Assembly: GCF_029193575.1 (NCBI RefSeq)
Contig: NZ_JARGCS010000008.1
Coordinates: 1 to 64,000 of the forward strand
DNA: 64,000 bases
Direction: 5' to 3'
Source of the DNA: Pseudomonas entomophila
Lineage (GTDB): Bacteria > Pseudomonadota > Gammaproteobacteria > Pseudomonadales > Pseudomonadaceae
Position numbers and translations under genes: made by a program. This document shows positions 61,822-64,000 of this stretch, in pieces. The notes beneath the pieces were generated by a model. That model saw only the letters and a list, made by a program, of their open reading frames with translations, was not told the origin of the DNA and ran no database searches. Numbering within the stretch: the first letter of the stretch is position 1; every line of letters begins with the position of its first letter.

Positions 61822-64000
61822 GCGTGGCTCTCCAGCGATTGCACGCGCTCGGCCTTGCGGGCCTGGCGACGCTCGACGAAACGGCGGATCAGGAAGAAGA
61901 ACACCGGGGTCAGGAACAGGCCGAACACGGTCACGCCGATCATCCCCGAGAACACCGCCACACCCATGGCGTGACGCATCTCGGCACCGGCACCGGAGGA
62001 GAACACCAGCGGCACCACACCCATGATGAAGGCGATCGAGGTCATCAGGATCGGCCGCAGACGCAGGCGGCAGGCTTCCAGCACCGCGGCCAGCGGGTCG
62101 AGGCCTTCGGCCTGTTTGTCCTTGGCGAACTCGACGATGAGGATCGCGTTCTTGCACGCCAGGCCCACCAGTACGATCAAGCCGATCTGGGTGAAGATGT
62201 TGTTGTCACCCCCGGAGATGATCACCCCGGTGATCGCCGACAGCAGCGTCATCGGCACGATCAGGATCACCGCCAGCGGCAGGCTCCAGCTTTCGTACTG
62301 GGCGGCCAGCACCAGGAAGGCCAGCAGCACGCAGAGCGGGAACACGAACAGCGCGGTGTTGCCTGCCAGGATCTGTTGGTAGGTCAGGTCGGTCCACTCG
62401 AAGGTCATGCCGTTGGGCAGTTCCTCTTTGATCAACTTCTCGATCGCCGCCTCGGCCTGGCCGGAGCTGTAGCCAGGAGCCGCGGCGCCGTTGATCTCGG
62501 CGGTGATGAAGCCGTTGTAGTGCATCACGCGGTCAGGCCCGGAGGTGTCGCTGACCTTCAGGAAGGTCGCCAGCGGGATCATCTCGCCCAGGTTGTTGCG
62601 CACCTTCAACTGGCCGATCTGCTCGGCGTCGAGGCGGAACTGCTGCTCGGCCTGGACGTTGACCTGGTAGGTGCGGCCAAAGCGGTTGAAGTCGTTGGTG
62701 TACAGCGAGCCCAGGTAGACCTGCAGGGTCTCGAAGATGTCGGTGATCGCCACGCCATGGGTCTTGGCCTTTTCCCGGTCGATGGCGGCATCGACCTGCG
62801 GCACGTTGACCTGGTAGCTGGTGAACAGGCCGGCCAGCTCAGGCACGCTGCGGCTTTTGGTGATGATGTTCTGGGTTTCCTTGTACAGCGCCTCGTAGCC
62901 CAGGTTGCCACGGTCCTCGATCTGCAGGCGGAAGCCGCCGATGGTGCCCAGCCCCTGTACCGGCGGCGGCGGGAAGATCGCGATGTAGGCGTCCTGGATG
63001 TCGGCGAACTTGGCGTTCAGCGCCGCAGCGATGGCCTGCGCCGACTGGCTCGGGTCCTTGCGCTCGTCGAACGGCTTGAGCGGGGTGAACACGATGCCGC
63101 TGTTGGGGCTGTTGGTGAAGCCGTTGATCGACAGGCCCGGGAAGGCCACGGAGTCGGCCACGCCCGGTTGCTCCAGGGCGATCTCGCTCATCTTCTTGAT
63201 CACCGCTTCGGTGCGGTCGAGGCTGGCGGCGTCCGGCAGTTGGGCGAAGGCCACCAGGTACTGCTTGTCCTGGGCCGGTACGAAACCGGTCGGGGTGGAC
63301 GAGAAGCCCAGGTAGGTCAGGCCCATCAAGCCGGCGTAGACGAACACCGCGATGCCACTGGAACGGATGACCCGGCGCACGCCGCCCACGTAGCCGTGGC
63401 TGGCGCGGTCGAAGAAGCGGTTGAACGGGGCGAACAGCCAGCCGCCGAACAGGCGTTCGAGGATGCGCGAGAAGCGGTCCTTCGGCGCGTGGTGGTCCTT
63501 GAGCAGCACGGCGGCCAGGGCCGGCGACAGGGTCAGCGAGTTGAACGCCGAGATCACGGTCGAGATGGCGATGGTCAGGGCGAACTGCTTGTAGAACTGC
63601 CCGGTAAGGCCGGAGATGAACGCCGCCGGCACGAACACGGCGCACAGCACCAGCGCGGTGGCGATGATCGGGCCGGTCACCTCGCTCATGGCTTTTTGCG
63701 TGGCCTCCATGGGCTTGAGGCCCAGGCCGATGTTCCGCTCGACGTTCTCCACCACGACGATGGCGTCGTCCACCACGATACCGATGGCCAACACCAGGCC
63801 GAACAGCGACAAGGCGTTGAGCGAGAAGCCGAACAGGTGCATCACCGCGAAGGTGCCGATCAGCGAGACCGGCACGGCCATCAGCGGGATGATCGAGGCG
63901 CGCCAGGTCTGCAGGAACAGGATCACCACCAGCACGACCAGCACCAGGGCTTCGAACAGGGTGTGCACCACCGCCTCGATCGAGCCGCGCACGAACACGG
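61818..64000 (-). CDS. mexF: RND efflux inner-membrane pump, MexF-like (C-terminal ~727 aa; cut by window edge)
   Basis: The visible part covers roughly the last two thirds of an RND transporter. Transmembrane helix 4 carries the proton-relay aspartates (GIVVDDAIVVVENVERN), followed by the second porter domain (FSSTPTGFVPAQDKQYLVAF, RTYQVNVQAEQQFRLD) and the final helices ending RRFVERRQARKAE. The hydrophobe/amphiphile type and linkage to oprN point to MexF, which in P. aeruginosa exports chloramphenicol, fluoroquinolones, trimethoprim and quinolone-signal precursors. The N-terminus and the membrane-fusion partner mexE lie beyond the window. Confidence 0.92.
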   Translation of the reverse strand, partial: VFVRGSIEAVVHTLFEALVLVVLVVILFLQTWRASIIPLMAVPVSLIGTFAVMHLFGFSLNALSLFGLVLAIGIVVDDAIVVVENVERNIGLGLKPMEATQKAMSEVTGPIIATALVLCAVFVPAAFISGLTGQFYKQFALTIAISTVISAFNSLTLSPALAAVLLKDHHAPKDRFSRILERLFGGWLFAPFNRFFDRASHGYVGGVRRVIRSSGIAVFVYAGLMGLTYLGFSSTPTGFVPAQDKQYLVAFAQLPDAASLDRTEAVIKKMSEIALEQPGVADSVAFPGLSINGFTNSPNSGIVFTPLKPFDERKDPSQSAQAIAAALNAKFADIQDAYIAIFPPPPVQGLGTIGGFRLQIEDRGNLGYEALYKETQNIITKSRSVPELAGLFTSYQVNVPQVDAAIDREKAKTHGVAITDIFETLQVYLGSLYTNDFNRFGRTYQVNVQAEQQFRLDAEQIGQLKVRNNLGEMIPLATFLKVSDTSGPDRVMHYNGFITAEINGAAAPGYSSGQAEAAIEKLIKEELPNGMTFEWTDLTYQQILAGNTALFVFPLCVLLAFLVLAAQYESWSLPLAVILIVPMTLLSAITGVIISGGDNNIFTQIGLIVLVGLACKNAILIVEFAKDKQAEGLDPLAAVLEACRLRLRPILMTSIAFIMGVVPLVFSSGAGAEMRHAMGVAVFSGMIGVTVFGLFLTPVFFFLIRRFVERRQARKAERVQSLESHA

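Overview
The window looks like chromosomal DNA of a fluorescent Pseudomonas, most likely of the P. putida group. The evidence is its high GC content, a pyoverdine locus with PvdS-type promoters, an MvaT-family H-NS analogue, a MexEF-OprN-type efflux pump, an AmpC-type beta-lactamase, and about fourteen copies of the extragenic palindrome (core ATCGCGGGGCAAGCCCGC) typical of that group. I see no rRNA, tRNA, CRISPR array, transposase or phage gene. The only clear gene decay is one pair of broken genes near 59.7-60.3 kb.

Layout. (1) 1-16.8 kb, pyoverdine: two side-chain peptide synthetases (the first cut by the window edge), pvdE, pvdO, pvdN and pvdM on the minus strand, and pvdA divergent on the plus strand. 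Exact TAAAT-N16-CGT boxes for the sigma factor PvdS precede the complete synthetase, pvdE, pvdM and pvdA. (2) 16.9-27.6 kb, an unassigned sugar-type catabolic cluster: LysR regulator, flavin reductase, sugar ABC importer, SDR, luciferase-type monooxygenase, two-subunit transketolase and LamB-type porin. (3) 27.7-30.8 kb: NAD-binding epimerase-like protein, SDR and MFS exporter. (4) 31.2-42.0 kb, a sulfur amino-acid module: D-cysteine desulfhydrase-like enzyme, two LysR regulators, a four-gene polar amino-acid ABC importer, a thiol dioxygenase, a 906-residue rhodanese/cystathionine-beta-lyase fusion and an MFS protein. (5) 42.1-47.3 kb: a second amino-acid ABC importer with an argininosuccinate-lyase-family enzyme and a divergent LysR regulator. 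(6) 47.4-49.7 kb: a sulfonate/nitrate-type ABC transporter with two permeases and no visible binding protein. (7) 49.9-51.3 kb: a second PvdM-type dipeptidase preceded by a near-consensus PvdS box. (8) 51.4-59.7 kb: mostly single genes (FlxA-like, PBP7, small proteins, shikimate-dehydrogenase-like, gloA, mvaT family, ampC, BASS transporter). (9) 59.7-60.3 kb: remnants of an AraC regulator and an SDR. (10) 60.4 kb to the end: oprN and mexF (cut by the edge).

How the genes work together. In region 1 the synthetases build the peptide and PvdA supplies N5-hydroxyornithine. PvdE moves the precursor to the periplasm, where PvdN, PvdO and PvdM mature it. Region 2 reads as a complete route from outer membrane to central metabolism: porin, binding protein/permease/ATPase, oxygenation by a two-component flavin monooxygenase, oxidation or reduction by the SDR, then C-C bond transfer by transketolase. 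It has no kinase, isomerase or glycosidase, so its substrate is unknown; it is the best candidate here for an undescribed pathway. Region 4 joins import and breakdown of a small thiol or sulfur amino acid. Region 5 pairs import with a C-N lyase that may act on an argininosuccinate-like or aminopolycarboxylate substrate.
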